Positions 14,404-21,192 of a DNA stretch of 29,202 bases are shown here, one piece after another; the stretch's first letter is position 1, and the number at the start of each line of letters is the position of its first letter. The notes under the pieces were generated by a model. The model was given only the letters and a program-made list of their open reading frames with translations. It did not search any database and had not been told where the DNA came from. Source of the DNA: an uncultured Parabacteroides sp. (lineage in GTDB: Bacteria; Bacteroidota; Bacteroidia; Bacteroidales; Tannerellaceae). Made by a program: the position numbers and the translations under genes. The stretch lies in assembly GCA_900770835.1 (NCBI GenBank), contig CAAGLQ010000082.1, positions 1 through 29,202 on the forward strand, in the 5' to 3' direction.

Positions 14404-15840
14404 CTATTGTTTTGTCTCTAAATAGACAACTTGTGTCTGGAGATACTCCTCCAATCCATGCTTACCGTCTGCGCCACCGATGCCTGACTTGCGCCATCCG
14501 GCATGGAAGCCCTGCATCGCCTCGAAGTTCTCACGGTTGACATAGGTCTCGCCAAACTTCAGGGAGCGCATCACCTTGAAGGCATTCTCCAACCCCTCGG
14601 TATAAACAGAAGAGGTAAGACCATACTCGCAATCGTTCGCCCAAGCGATCGCCTCGTCAATCGTGTCGTAAGCAACAATTGGCAATACGGGGCCGAAGGT
14701 CTCCTCATGCACGATGTCCATCTCCTGAGTGACCTCGTCTAAGATAGTCGGCTCGAAGAAGTAACCCTTCGTGCCAATACGCTTGCCGCCCAACACGAGC
14801 TTAGCACCTTGTGCAACAGCCTTCGCCACCTTTGCCTCAACGGAAGCCAATGCGTTTGCCTCGATCAGCGGACCCATGTCGATCTCTTTCTCTTGGTTCG
14901 GATCGCCTACTTTCACCTGGCTCATGCCGGCGATCAGCTTCTCCATGAAGGCCGCTTTCACCTTCCGATCCACATAGACACGCTCTGCGCAGTTGCAAAC
15001 TTGTCCGGTATTGATCACACGAGAGGCTATGATGGCCTTGACTGCCAAGTCAAGATCCGCATCCGCCATGACGATAGCCGGAGCCTTTCCGCCCAATTCA
15101 AGCGATACTTTGGTGATGTTGGGAGCGGCAGCAGCCATGGTCTGTTGTCCGGCACCCACGCTTCCGGTGAGGCTGACCATACCGACCTTCGGGTTGGCCG
15201 CCAATTCCTGGCCAATGACAGAGCCACGACCATTCACTAAGTTGAACACGCCCTTCGGCAGTCCGCTCTCAGCCACGATCTGTGCGAAGACATAGGCATT
15301 CTCCGGTGTCAGCTGGCTCGGCTTGATAACAATCGTATTGCCGGTAACCAATGCGGGCGCTGCTTTACGAGCGATCAGGAAGAAGGGGAAGTTCCAAGGC
15401 AGGATGCCGGTGGTTACTCCGATTGGACGCTTGAAGACAAAGATACTCTCATTCGGACGGTCGCTCTGTACGATCTCGCCCTCATAACGGCGTGCCCATT
15501 CCGCCATATAATCTAAGTAATCAGCTGTGAACAGGACCTCAACGTTGGCCAACCCCTGTGTCTTACCACCCTCTCTAACAATGATGTCGGTCAGTTCAGC
15601 CTCTCTGGCACGGATGCCTTCCGCTATTTTGCGCAGATAAGCGGCTCGTTGGATGGCCGGGATACGCTCCCAAGCGGGTTGTGCTTTCTCTGCGGCCTCG
15701 ATCGCCTTGCGTGCGTCCTCGGCTGTGCCGTCCGGCATGAGGGAGATCACCTCTTCCGTAGAGGGGTTCAACACATTGATCCATTTCCCGGATTCATTCT
15801 CGACGAATTGCCCGTCGATAAACATTTTCAATTCTTTCAT
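14404..15840 (-). CDS. aldA: Lactaldehyde/aldehyde dehydrogenase AldA
   Basis: 478 residues. NAD-dependent oxidation of L-lactaldehyde to L-lactate (fucose and rhamnose breakdown) or of glycolaldehyde. The sequence tracks E. coli AldA almost end to end as I recall it, including YMAEWARRYEGEI, GVTTGILPWNFPFFLIARK, GQVCNCAERVYV and the C-terminal GIGGADGKHGLEEYLQTQVV. Catalytic C282 (GQVC) and general base E248 (LELGG) align with E. coli C285 and E251 after a 3-residue N-terminal offset. It has its own promoter and no sugar-catabolism neighbours. The close resemblance to a proteobacterial enzyme suggests strong conservation or transfer. Confidence 0.92.
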   Translation of the reverse strand: MKELKMFIDGQFVENESGKWINVLNPSTEEVISLMPDGTAEDARKAIEAAEKAQPAWERIPAIQRAAYLRKIAEGIRAREAELTDIIVREGGKTQGLANVEVLFTADYLDYMAEWARRYEGEIVQSDRPNESIFVFKRPIGVTTGILPWNFPFFLIARKAAPALVTGNTIVIKPSQLTPENAYVFAQIVAESGLPKGVFNLVNGRGSVIGQELAANPKVGMVSLTGSVGAGQQTMAAAAPNITKVSLELGGKAPAIVMADADLDLAVKAIIASRVINTGQVCNCAERVYVDRKVKAAFMEKLIAGMSQVKVGDPNQEKEIDMGPLIEANALASVEAKVAKAVAQGAKLVLGGKRIGTKGYFFEPTILDEVTQEMDIVHEETFGPVLPIVAYDTIDEAIAWANDCEYGLTSSVYTEGLENAFKVMRSLKFGETYVNRENFEAMQGFHAGWRKSGIGGADGKHGLEEYLQTQVVYLETKQ

Positions 15841-15874
15841 GCTATTCTATTTTTAGGTTAGAACTCAATGGTGG

Positions 15875-15882
15875 CAAAATTA
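15875..15882 (-). promoter_or_regulatory. -7 element for aldA
   Basis: Minus-strand TAATTTTG, an exact TAnnTTTG match, 34 nt upstream of the aldA start. Confidence 0.5.
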
Positions 15883-15951
15883 AGGAGATTCTAAGAAGGG
15901 CTATTTGTGTTTTTGATTTAAGATGTTGCAGAAATGACAATAGTAGAAATA

Positions 15952-16056
15952 GAATTTAGGAATTAGGAGTTGGCGCTTCGCTTAATTTAGGAATGAGGAA
16001 TGAGAAATGAGGACTATTTAATTCCTAACTCCTCACTCCTAATTTCTAATTATTCT
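15952..16056. repeat. Inverted heptad-repeat array B (aldA/nadC)
   Basis: A first block of three units (GAATTTA, GGAATTA, GGAGTTG) lies at 15952-15972. After 17 nt a second block follows at 15990-16017 (GGAATGA twice, GAAATGA, GGACTAT). After TTAA the inverted arm runs 16022-16056 (TTCCTAA, CTCCTCA, CTCCTAA, TTTCTAA, TTATTCT). The second block and the right arm form a long imperfect hairpin. The array touches the nadC stop codon at 16057. It is downstream of nadC on the minus strand and upstream of the aldA promoter. Confidence 0.8.
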
Positions 16057-16896
16057 TTAGCAGGCCTTGAAGCTCATGTCAAGACTCTTGACAGAGTGGG
16101 TCAACGCACCTACGGAGATGTAATCCACGCCACACTCCGCATAGTCGCGCAAGGTGTCGAAGGTGATACCACCCGATGACTCCAACTCAACTCGACCGGC
16201 AACACGGCGAACGGCCTCACGGGTGTTCTCCGGAGTGAAGTTATCCAGCATGATGCGATCTACACCGCCTGTCTGAAGGGCCTCCTCTAACTCGTCGAAG
16301 TTGCGCACCTCGATCTCGATCTTCAGGTTCTTACCCTTCTCCTTCAGGTACTCATGAGCACGAGTGATGGCCTTAGCGATGCCACCGGCGAAATCAACAT
16401 GGTTGTCCTTCAAAAGGATCATGTCGAACAGGCCGATACGATGGTTCATGCCACCACCGATGCGTACGGCCTCCTTCTCAATCATGCGCATACCCGGTGT
16501 CGTCTTGCGGGTGTCGAGCACATGGGTCTTGGTGCCTTCCAACTGTTTCACATACTTGCGGGTAGTGGTGGCGATACCGCTCATGCGCTGCATGATGTTG
16601 AGCATCAAACGCTCGGTCTGCAACAGCGATTGTACCTTACCCTCTACCACGAAAGCGATGTCGCCCTTCTTCACCTCTGCGCCATCCTCGATGAAGACGG
16701 TCATCTTCAACTCCGGATCGAAGGCCTTGAAGACACGGCGTGCCATCTCTACGCCGGCCAATACGCCGTCTTCTTTGATGATCAACTGGCTCTTGCCCAT
16801 CTCCGTAGCGGGAATGCAACAGAGCGTGGTGTGATCGCCATCGCCTATGTCCTCTGCGAAGGCCAACTTAATTAAGTCGTCAATAAGTTTGTCCAT
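16057..16896 (-). CDS. nadC: Nicotinate-nucleotide diphosphorylase (carboxylating), quinolinate phosphoribosyltransferase
   Basis: Converts quinolinate and PRPP to nicotinate mononucleotide in de novo NAD synthesis. The 279-residue length is normal. Family motifs in order: EDIGDGDHTT near residue 15, LLQTERLMLNIMQRMSGIAT near 91, DTRKTTPGMR near 128, GGGMNHRIGLFDMILLKDNH near 147 (substrate-binding Arg/His/Lys cluster), IMLDNFTPEN near 219, and ESSGGI near 239. It lies 1 nt downstream of the DUF4783 gene and is followed by heptad array B. nadA and nadB are not in the window. Confidence 0.96.
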   Translation of the reverse strand: MDKLIDDLIKLAFAEDIGDGDHTTLCCIPATEMGKSQLIIKEDGVLAGVEMARRVFKAFDPELKMTVFIEDGAEVKKGDIAFVVEGKVQSLLQTERLMLNIMQRMSGIATTTRKYVKQLEGTKTHVLDTRKTTPGMRMIEKEAVRIGGGMNHRIGLFDMILLKDNHVDFAGGIAKAITRAHEYLKEKGKNLKIEIEVRNFDELEEALQTGGVDRIMLDNFTPENTREAVRRVAGRVELESSGGITFDTLRDYAECGVDYISVGALTHSVKSLDMSFKAC

Positions 16897-16897
16897 A

Positions 16898-17275
16898 TTA
16901 TTCTATTCTGATTGATTGTATGATTGCGGTGTTATTTTCAGCTTTGTAGGTGATGTTCACCCGGTAGTCGCCCGCCTCGGTGTGCAGCTTGGCCACCACG
17001 AAGCCATTGGCGGACTTATCAGCGTGATGCACAACCGTGAAAGAGGCTGGTTTATGCTGCCCGAAAAAGCTGTTTAGCGCTTGGATTGCCTGCTCGCCTT
17101 CGCAGGTGAGTGTCTTCTCCGGCAGGGCTAAGTCGATCTTCTCCGCCATCTTTCCGGCGAGTGCCTCTGCCTTTCCTGCTTTGAAAGCCTGGGTGATGCC
17201 TGCGATGTCTGCCGCTTGCAGGTTGCAAAAAGCGCAAAGCAATGCGCAGGTGAGTAGGAATCGTTTCATAGACAT
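16898..17275 (-). CDS. DUF4783-type secreted protein
   Basis: 125 residues with a cleavable signal peptide (MKRFLLTCALLCAFCNLQA, cut before ADIAG). M3 is an equally good start. The mature part of about 100 residues has helix-rich AFKAGKAEALAGKMAEKIDLALP, then GEQAIQALNSFFGQHKP and four strands ending in INITYKAENN-like and IIQSIRIE segments, the NTF2-like pattern of this Bacteroidetes family. Function unknown. It is the first gene of the transcript that continues into nadC, with a 1-nt gap, but a shared pathway is not implied. Confidence 0.8.
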   Translation of the reverse strand: MSMKRFLLTCALLCAFCNLQAADIAGITQAFKAGKAEALAGKMAEKIDLALPEKTLTCEGEQAIQALNSFFGQHKPASFTVVHHADKSANGFVVAKLHTEAGDYRVNITYKAENNTAIIQSIRIE

Positions 17276-17301
17276 TTCTTTTATTTATGAATGATGATGC
17301 G

Positions 17302-17309
17302 CGAAGGTA
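17302..17309 (-). promoter_or_regulatory. -7-like element for the DUF4783-nadC transcript
   Basis: Minus-strand TACCTTCG, one mismatch from TAnnTTTG, 26 nt upstream of the start codon in the divergent gap with rlmH. Confidence 0.4.
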
Positions 17310-17322
17310 TGTATTTTTCTTG

Positions 17323-17330
17323 TATTTTCG
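17323..17330 (+). promoter_or_regulatory. -7-like element for rlmH
   Basis: TATTTTCG, one mismatch from TAnnTTTG, 25 nt upstream of the rlmH ATG. Confidence 0.4.
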
Positions 17331-17355
17331 CCCGCTCAAAGGCAAATGAGAAGCG

Positions 17356-17829
17356 ATGAAAATAGGACTGATCGTGATAGGAAAGACCGATGCCCGCTAT
17401 TTCGCGGAGGCCATCGAGGAGTATCGTGGGCGACTGACCCACTACATCCTGTTCGAGATGGAGGTGATACCAGATATTAAGAACGCCAAGAACCTCTCGG
17501 AGGCGCAACAGAAGGAGCGGGAGGGAGAGTTGATCTTGAAGGCGTTGCAACCGGGCGATTACCTCGTCTTGCTCGACGAGCATGGCAAGGAGTTCACCTC
17601 GATGCAGTTTTCCGCTTATATAGAGAAGAAGATGCACGCCGTGCCCAAGCGACTGTTGTTTGTGGTGGGAGGCCCCTACGGATTCAGTGAAGCGGTCTAT
17701 CGGGCAGCGTCAGAGAAGATCTCCCTCAGTAAGATGACCTTCTCGCATCAGATGATCCGCTTGATCTTCATCGAACAACTCTATCGAGCGATGACCATCC
17801 TCAACGGGGAACCGTATCACCATGAATGA
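17356..17829 (+). CDS. rlmH: 23S rRNA (pseudouridine1915-N3)-methyltransferase RlmH
   Basis: SPOUT-class methyltransferase acting on pseudouridine 1915 of 23S rRNA in the 70S ribosome. 157 residues, standard length. The knot and SAM-binding signatures are clear: YLVLLDEHGKEFTS near residue 69, FVVGGPYGFSEAVY near 101, KISLSKMTFSHQMIRLIFIEQLYRA near 120, and the C-terminal NGEPYHHE. The stop codon TGA (17827-17829) is inside the first unit of heptad array C. Confidence 0.96.
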   Translation: MKIGLIVIGKTDARYFAEAIEEYRGRLTHYILFEMEVIPDIKNAKNLSEAQQKEREGELILKALQPGDYLVLLDEHGKEFTSMQFSAYIEKKMHAVPKRLLFVVGGPYGFSEAVYRAASEKISLSKMTFSHQMIRLIFIEQLYRAMTILNGEPYHHE

Positions 17830-17887
17830 ATTAGGAGTGTGGAATGAGAAATGAGGAATTATTTAACTCCTCATTCCTAACTCCTCA
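17827..17887. repeat. Inverted heptad-repeat array C (rlmH/aroC)
   Basis: Left arm from the rlmH stop: TGAATTA, GGAGTGT, GGAATGA, GAAATGA, GGAATTA (17827-17861), then TTTAA as loop (17862-17866), then CTCCTCA, TTCCTAA, CTCCTCA (17867-17887). The inner 18 nt of each arm match at about 14 positions. It ends 1 nt before the aroC stop codon, so it occupies the entire convergent gap and begins inside the rlmH stop. Confidence 0.82.
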
Positions 17888-17888
17888 T

Positions 17889-18962
17889 TTAGCATCTCGT
17901 TTTGTTGAGCAAAGCATAATCGAGCAATGTCATGGCAGCCATGGACTCCACGATGGGGACCGCACGGGGAACGACGCAGGGATCGTGACGGCCACGGGCT
18001 TTGAGGATTGTCTCCTCGCCCTGTTTGTTCACCGTAGGTTGTTCCATAAGGAGGGTGGCAACCGACTTGAACGCCACCCGGAAGTAGATGTCCTGTCCAT
18101 TGGAAATACCGCCTTGAATGCCTCCTGAATGGTTGGTGCGGGTACTAATCTGTCCGTTGTCGTTGAAGAAGATGTCGTTGCGGTCGGAGCCGTGATAGCG
18201 GGCCGCCTCGAAGCCGTCGCCGTACTCAAAGCCCTTTACGGCGTTGATGGTCAGCATGGCATGGCCTAACGCCGCATGGAGCTTGCCGAAAACCGGCTCC
18301 CCCCATCCTACGGGTACCCCCTTCACTACGCAGGTGATGACACCGCCCACCGTGTCGCCCTTCGCCTTGACACCGGCGATCAACTCCTCCATCTCCGCAG
18401 CTAAAGCGGGATCGGGACAGCGCACGGCATTGGTCTCCGCCAACGAGAGGTCGTAATCTTGATAACTACCCGGCAGGATTAGGTCGCCCACCTGACTGGT
18501 ATAGGCCTGGATCTTCACCCCATACTTTCGCAACGCCAACTTAGCAATCGCACCAGCTACTACCCGCGAGATGGTCTCACGTGCCGAGGAGCGTCCGCCA
18601 CCACGGGGATCGCGGATGCCATACTTCATCTGATAGGTGTAATCGGCATGGGAGGGACGATAGACCTCCTTCATGTTGTCGTAGTCTGACGAATGCTGGT
18701 TCTTGTTCCAAACGATGAATCCGATGGGGGTTCCAGTGGTTTTTCCCTCGTAGATACCGGAGAGAAATTGTACCTCGTCATCCTCCTTACGGGGAGTCAC
18801 GATGCGCGACTGTCCCGGTTTGCGGCGGTTCAGCTCCTGCTGGATGAAAGCGGTGTCCAGCTCGATGCCGGCTGGACAACCGTCGATCACGCCACCTACG
18901 CCGGGGCCATGCGACTCACCGAACGAGGTCAATGTGTAGATCGTTCCAAATGTATTGCTCAT
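17889..18962 (-). CDS. aroC: Chorismate synthase
   Basis: Last step of the shikimate pathway: 5-enolpyruvylshikimate-3-phosphate to chorismate, needing reduced FMN. 357 residues. Signatures: SFGESHGPGVGGVIDGCPAG near 13-32, RPSHADYTYQMKYG near 102, GGGRSSARETISRVVAGA near 121, THSGGIQGGISNG near 284, and RHDPCVVPRAVPIVESMAA near 322. It lies 15 nt downstream of slyD on the same strand and converges on rlmH through heptad array C. Confidence 0.97.
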   Translation of the reverse strand: MSNTFGTIYTLTSFGESHGPGVGGVIDGCPAGIELDTAFIQQELNRRKPGQSRIVTPRKEDDEVQFLSGIYEGKTTGTPIGFIVWNKNQHSSDYDNMKEVYRPSHADYTYQMKYGIRDPRGGGRSSARETISRVVAGAIAKLALRKYGVKIQAYTSQVGDLILPGSYQDYDLSLAETNAVRCPDPALAAEMEELIAGVKAKGDTVGGVITCVVKGVPVGWGEPVFGKLHAALGHAMLTINAVKGFEYGDGFEAARYHGSDRNDIFFNDNGQISTRTNHSGGIQGGISNGQDIYFRVAFKSVATLLMEQPTVNKQGEETILKARGRHDPCVVPRAVPIVESMAAMTLLDYALLNKTRC

Positions 18963-18977
18963 TGTCTGTTTGCTTGA

Positions 18978-19550
18978 TTAATGGCAACCACCGCCACATC
19001 CGCCGCAGCCACTTCCGCAACCGCCGTCGCCGCAATCGCAATCGCAGCCACAACCGCCGTCGGCCATAGCCGTGCACTGTGCGATCTCCTCGGCACTGGC
19101 CTCACGCACCTCGATCACCTCACCGCTGAAATGCAGGGTCTCGCCTGCCAACGGATGGTTGAAGTCCATCACGACCACATCCTTCTTCACCTCCAATACG
19201 GAGCCATTCATGCGACGGCCCTCAGAGTCCATCATCGGGACGGTGTTGCCCTCCTTGATCATCTCATCGTCGAACTTGCCATCCACCTCGAAGATGCTCT
19301 TCGGCAGATCCAGCACGTTCTCCTCTTTATACTCGCCATACGCATCGGCCGGCGCCAAAGAGAAGTTAAATTTGTCACCTACGGCTAAGTCTTGCAAGGC
19401 TGCCTCGAAAGCGGGGAGCATCATGCCCATGCCATAGATAAACTGGAGGGGTCTTTCGACTGTTGCCTTCTCCATCAACTCGCGTTCGTCGCCTTCACCC
19501 ACGTTGAGGTCGTAAGTGACCGCCACGTATTTGTTCGCTGTAATTTTCAT
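18978..19550 (-). CDS. slyD: FKBP-type peptidyl-prolyl cis-trans isomerase, SlyD-like, with Cys-rich tail
   Basis: 190 residues. The FKBP domain is at both ends of an inserted chaperone (IF) domain. YDLNVGEGDERELMEKATVERPLQFIYGMGMMLPAFEAALQDLAVGDKF (residues 14-62) carries the prolyl-isomerase strand pattern. The insert domain follows (about 70-125), then MDFNHPLAGETLHFSGEVIEV (133-153) closes the FKBP fold. The last 33 residues are a Gly/Cys tail with nine cysteines and a final His. In E. coli SlyD the equivalent His/Cys tail binds nickel and zinc. Here the tail is almost histidine-free. It is upstream of aroC in one transcript. Confidence 0.93.
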   Translation of the reverse strand: MKITANKYVAVTYDLNVGEGDERELMEKATVERPLQFIYGMGMMLPAFEAALQDLAVGDKFNFSLAPADAYGEYKEENVLDLPKSIFEVDGKFDDEMIKEGNTVPMMDSEGRRMNGSVLEVKKDVVVMDFNHPLAGETLHFSGEVIEVREASAEEIAQCTAMADGGCGCDCDCGDGGCGSGCGGCGGGCH

Positions 19551-19608
19551 GTTTTGCTATATATATAAGTGTATAAATAATGATTGGCAATGATAGTGCA
19601 AACCGAAT

Positions 19609-19639
19609 GCAGAAAGCCAAGCTGGCTTGTGCTTTCTGC
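19609..19639. other. Strong hairpin upstream of slyD
   Basis: GCAGAAAGC (19609-19617) pairs with GCTTTCTGC (19631-19639). Inside, CAAG (19618-19621) pairs with CTTG (19626-19629) around a CTGG loop, giving 13 pairs with one bulged T. No U-tract follows on either strand. It would lie in the 5' leader of slyD if the TATCTTTG at 19674-19681 is used. Confidence 0.65.
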
Positions 19640-19650
19640 TGAGGTGCAGC

Positions 19651-19682
19651 CTATCTTCGCCGACTTTGGTCGGCAAAGATAG
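19651..19682. other. Second hairpin between patB and slyD
   Basis: CTATCTTCGCCGAC (19651-19664) pairs with GTCGGCAAAGATAG (19669-19682) with one non-Watson-Crick position and a TTTG loop. On the plus strand T-rich sequence follows, but no plus gene reads into it. On the minus strand it begins 3 nt after the patB stop codon and contains a TATCTTTG promoter-like 8-mer. Confidence 0.65.
19674..19681 (-). promoter_or_regulatory. Possible -7 element for slyD-aroC
   Basis: Minus-strand TATCTTTG is an exact TAnnTTTG match inside the hairpin at 19651-19682. It would give a leader of about 115 nt, unusually long here. Confidence 0.35.
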
Positions 19683-19685
19683 TAT

Positions 19686-20861
19686 TTATTTTTGATCCAT
19701 CGCCTCTTTCAGTCGGGTTAGCGCCTCATGCAGCACACTGCGGGGACAACCCACGTTCAGCCGCATGTGTCCCTCGCCACCAGGGCCGAAGATGCTGCCA
19801 TCGTTGAGCGCCAAGCCCGCCTTCCGCTGGAAAAGATCCACTAACTCCGTTTGAGAGAGACCTAACTCCCGGCAGTCGAGCCATACGAGGAAGGAGGCCT
19901 GCGGCGGATAGACCTTGATCTGCGGCAGGTTCGCCTGCAGGAAATCATCCACATAGCGCACGTTGTCCATCACGTAGGTACGCATCTGTTGCAACCACTC
20001 TGCACCATAGGTATAGGCCGCTGTGGTAGCCGTGTAGGCGAAGATCGTGCCGGCACTGAATTCACCCGCCTCCATGAAGCGGAAGAAGCGCTCACGGATC
20101 GTCTCGTCAGGGATAATGGCGTAGGAGGAGACGATGCCGGCGATGTTGAAGGTCTTGCTCGGAGCCATGAAGGTGAGGCTGCAAGCCGCTGCCTCGGGCG
20201 ATACGGTGGGGAAGGGGTGATGCTTATACTGCGGGAAAGCCATCTCGGAATGGATCTCGTCGGCGATCACGAGGATGCCGTGGCGATGACAGATTTCCGC
20301 CAAGCGGATCAAAGTCTCCTTCGACCATACCACGCCACCCGGATTGTGCGGACTGCTTAGGATCAACACCTTGCAACGCGCATCGATGATCGACTCCAAC
20401 TGCTCGAAGTCCATCTCATAGCGACCATCCACCTCTTTCAAGGGGTTATAGACCACCTCACGACCCATCTTCTCCGGCACGAGGCGGAACGGATGATACA
20501 CAGGCGGCTGGATAATCACCTTATCGCCCTCCGCCGTGAAGCATTGCAGGGCGAAAGCGATGCCCTTCACGATGCCGGGGATGTAGCAGAGCCACTCCTT
20601 CTGGATTTTCCACTGATGCTTGTAGTTCACCCAGTTAATGATGCTCTCGTAATATTCGTCAGCGGGAAAGGTGTAGCCGAACACCTCATGCTCACAGCGT
20701 TTCTTGATCGCCTCCACCACGAAGTCGGGGGTACGGAAGTCCATGTCGGCCACCCAGAGCGGCAGCAGATCCGCCTGCCCGAAATAATCCGGCAGCTTAT
20801 CCACCTTCACGCAGTTCGTGCCCCGTCGCTCAATGATCTCATCAAAGTTGTAGTGTTTCAT
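19686..20861 (-). CDS. PatB/MalY-type PLP-dependent C-S lyase (cystathionine beta-lyase-like aminotransferase)
   Basis: 391 residues from the ATG at 20861 (MKHYNFDEIIERRGTNCVKVDK). An in-frame ATG at 20894 overlaps the promoter element and adds 11 residues, so I rejected it. Fold-type I PLP enzyme: LPLWVADMDF near 33, YHPF near 122, SSPHNPGGVVW near 169, DEIHSEM with D201, and the PLP lysine K236 in APSKTFNIAG; a C-terminal RLNVGCPRSVL gives the carboxylate arginine. The MDF and DEIHSE motifs are those of MalY/PatB, which cleave cystathionine or cysteine conjugates. A palindromic site overlaps its promoter region. Confidence 0.9.
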   Translation of the reverse strand: MKHYNFDEIIERRGTNCVKVDKLPDYFGQADLLPLWVADMDFRTPDFVVEAIKKRCEHEVFGYTFPADEYYESIINWVNYKHQWKIQKEWLCYIPGIVKGIAFALQCFTAEGDKVIIQPPVYHPFRLVPEKMGREVVYNPLKEVDGRYEMDFEQLESIIDARCKVLILSSPHNPGGVVWSKETLIRLAEICHRHGILVIADEIHSEMAFPQYKHHPFPTVSPEAAACSLTFMAPSKTFNIAGIVSSYAIIPDETIRERFFRFMEAGEFSAGTIFAYTATTAAYTYGAEWLQQMRTYVMDNVRYVDDFLQANLPQIKVYPPQASFLVWLDCRELGLSQTELVDLFQRKAGLALNDGSIFGPGGEGHMRLNVGCPRSVLHEALTRLKEAMDQK

Positions 20862-20891
20862 GACTTTATAAGATATGTAATTTATGGAGGG

Positions 20892-20899
20892 CAAAAATA
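20892..20899 (-). promoter_or_regulatory. -7 element for the PatB-like gene
   Basis: Minus-strand TATTTTTG, an exact TAnnTTTG match, 30 nt upstream of the chosen start. Confidence 0.55.
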
Positions 20900-20922
20900 A
20901 CCATAAATTAGGATTTATGGTT
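20899..20922. promoter_or_regulatory. Palindromic operator candidate at the patB promoter
   Basis: AACCATAAAT (20899-20908), TAGG spacer, ATTTATGGTT (20913-20922): perfect 10-bp arms. It abuts the -7 element on its upstream side, where a repressor would block RNA polymerase. A further half site ATTTATGG lies at 20880-20887, downstream of the promoter. No regulator gene is adjacent. Confidence 0.5.
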
Positions 20923-21123
20923 GTTTTTGTTTACTCTTTATTCTTATTCTGTATGTAGTTAGTGCAGATGGTATTCCAATTTAATTATTGGGAAGGACTA
21001 TATTTATAACAGTTACTTAATAATACAAGCAGTTTGCTTATCGTTCATTTGTGTTCCTGTGAATAGTTTGCAACAATTGAGTAGTTGAGATACTTCATTG
21101 TCATATCTCCCTCAATGTGGGGA
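20923..21123. other. AT-rich intergenic stretch with no recognised content
   Basis: About 200 nt between the patB promoter/operator and the galK terminator. No ORF with family resemblance, no tRNA-like cloverleaf and no strong hairpin seen. Confidence 0.5.
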
Positions 21124-21163
21124 TAAAAGAACCCCCTCCAAATGGATCTGCTATTGGAGGGGG
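21124..21163 (-). terminator. Rho-independent terminator of the galactose operon
   Basis: CCCCCTCCAA (21132-21141) and TTGGAGGGGG (21154-21163) form a perfect 10-bp stem with a 12-nt loop. On the minus strand the stem is followed by TTCTTTTA. It is 29 nt past the galK stop. Confidence 0.9.
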
Positions 21164-21192
21164 CTTTGTATGGCAATACAATTCATACTGAA

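Noticed and set aside
19652..19659. Plus-strand TATCTTCG resembling a -7 element
   Set aside because: No plus-strand gene follows; it is the mirror arm of the hairpin at 19651-19682.
20923..21123. Possible small gene or RNA upstream of the PatB-like gene
   Set aside because: No ORF of convincing length, no conserved RNA fold or tRNA arm could be seen.
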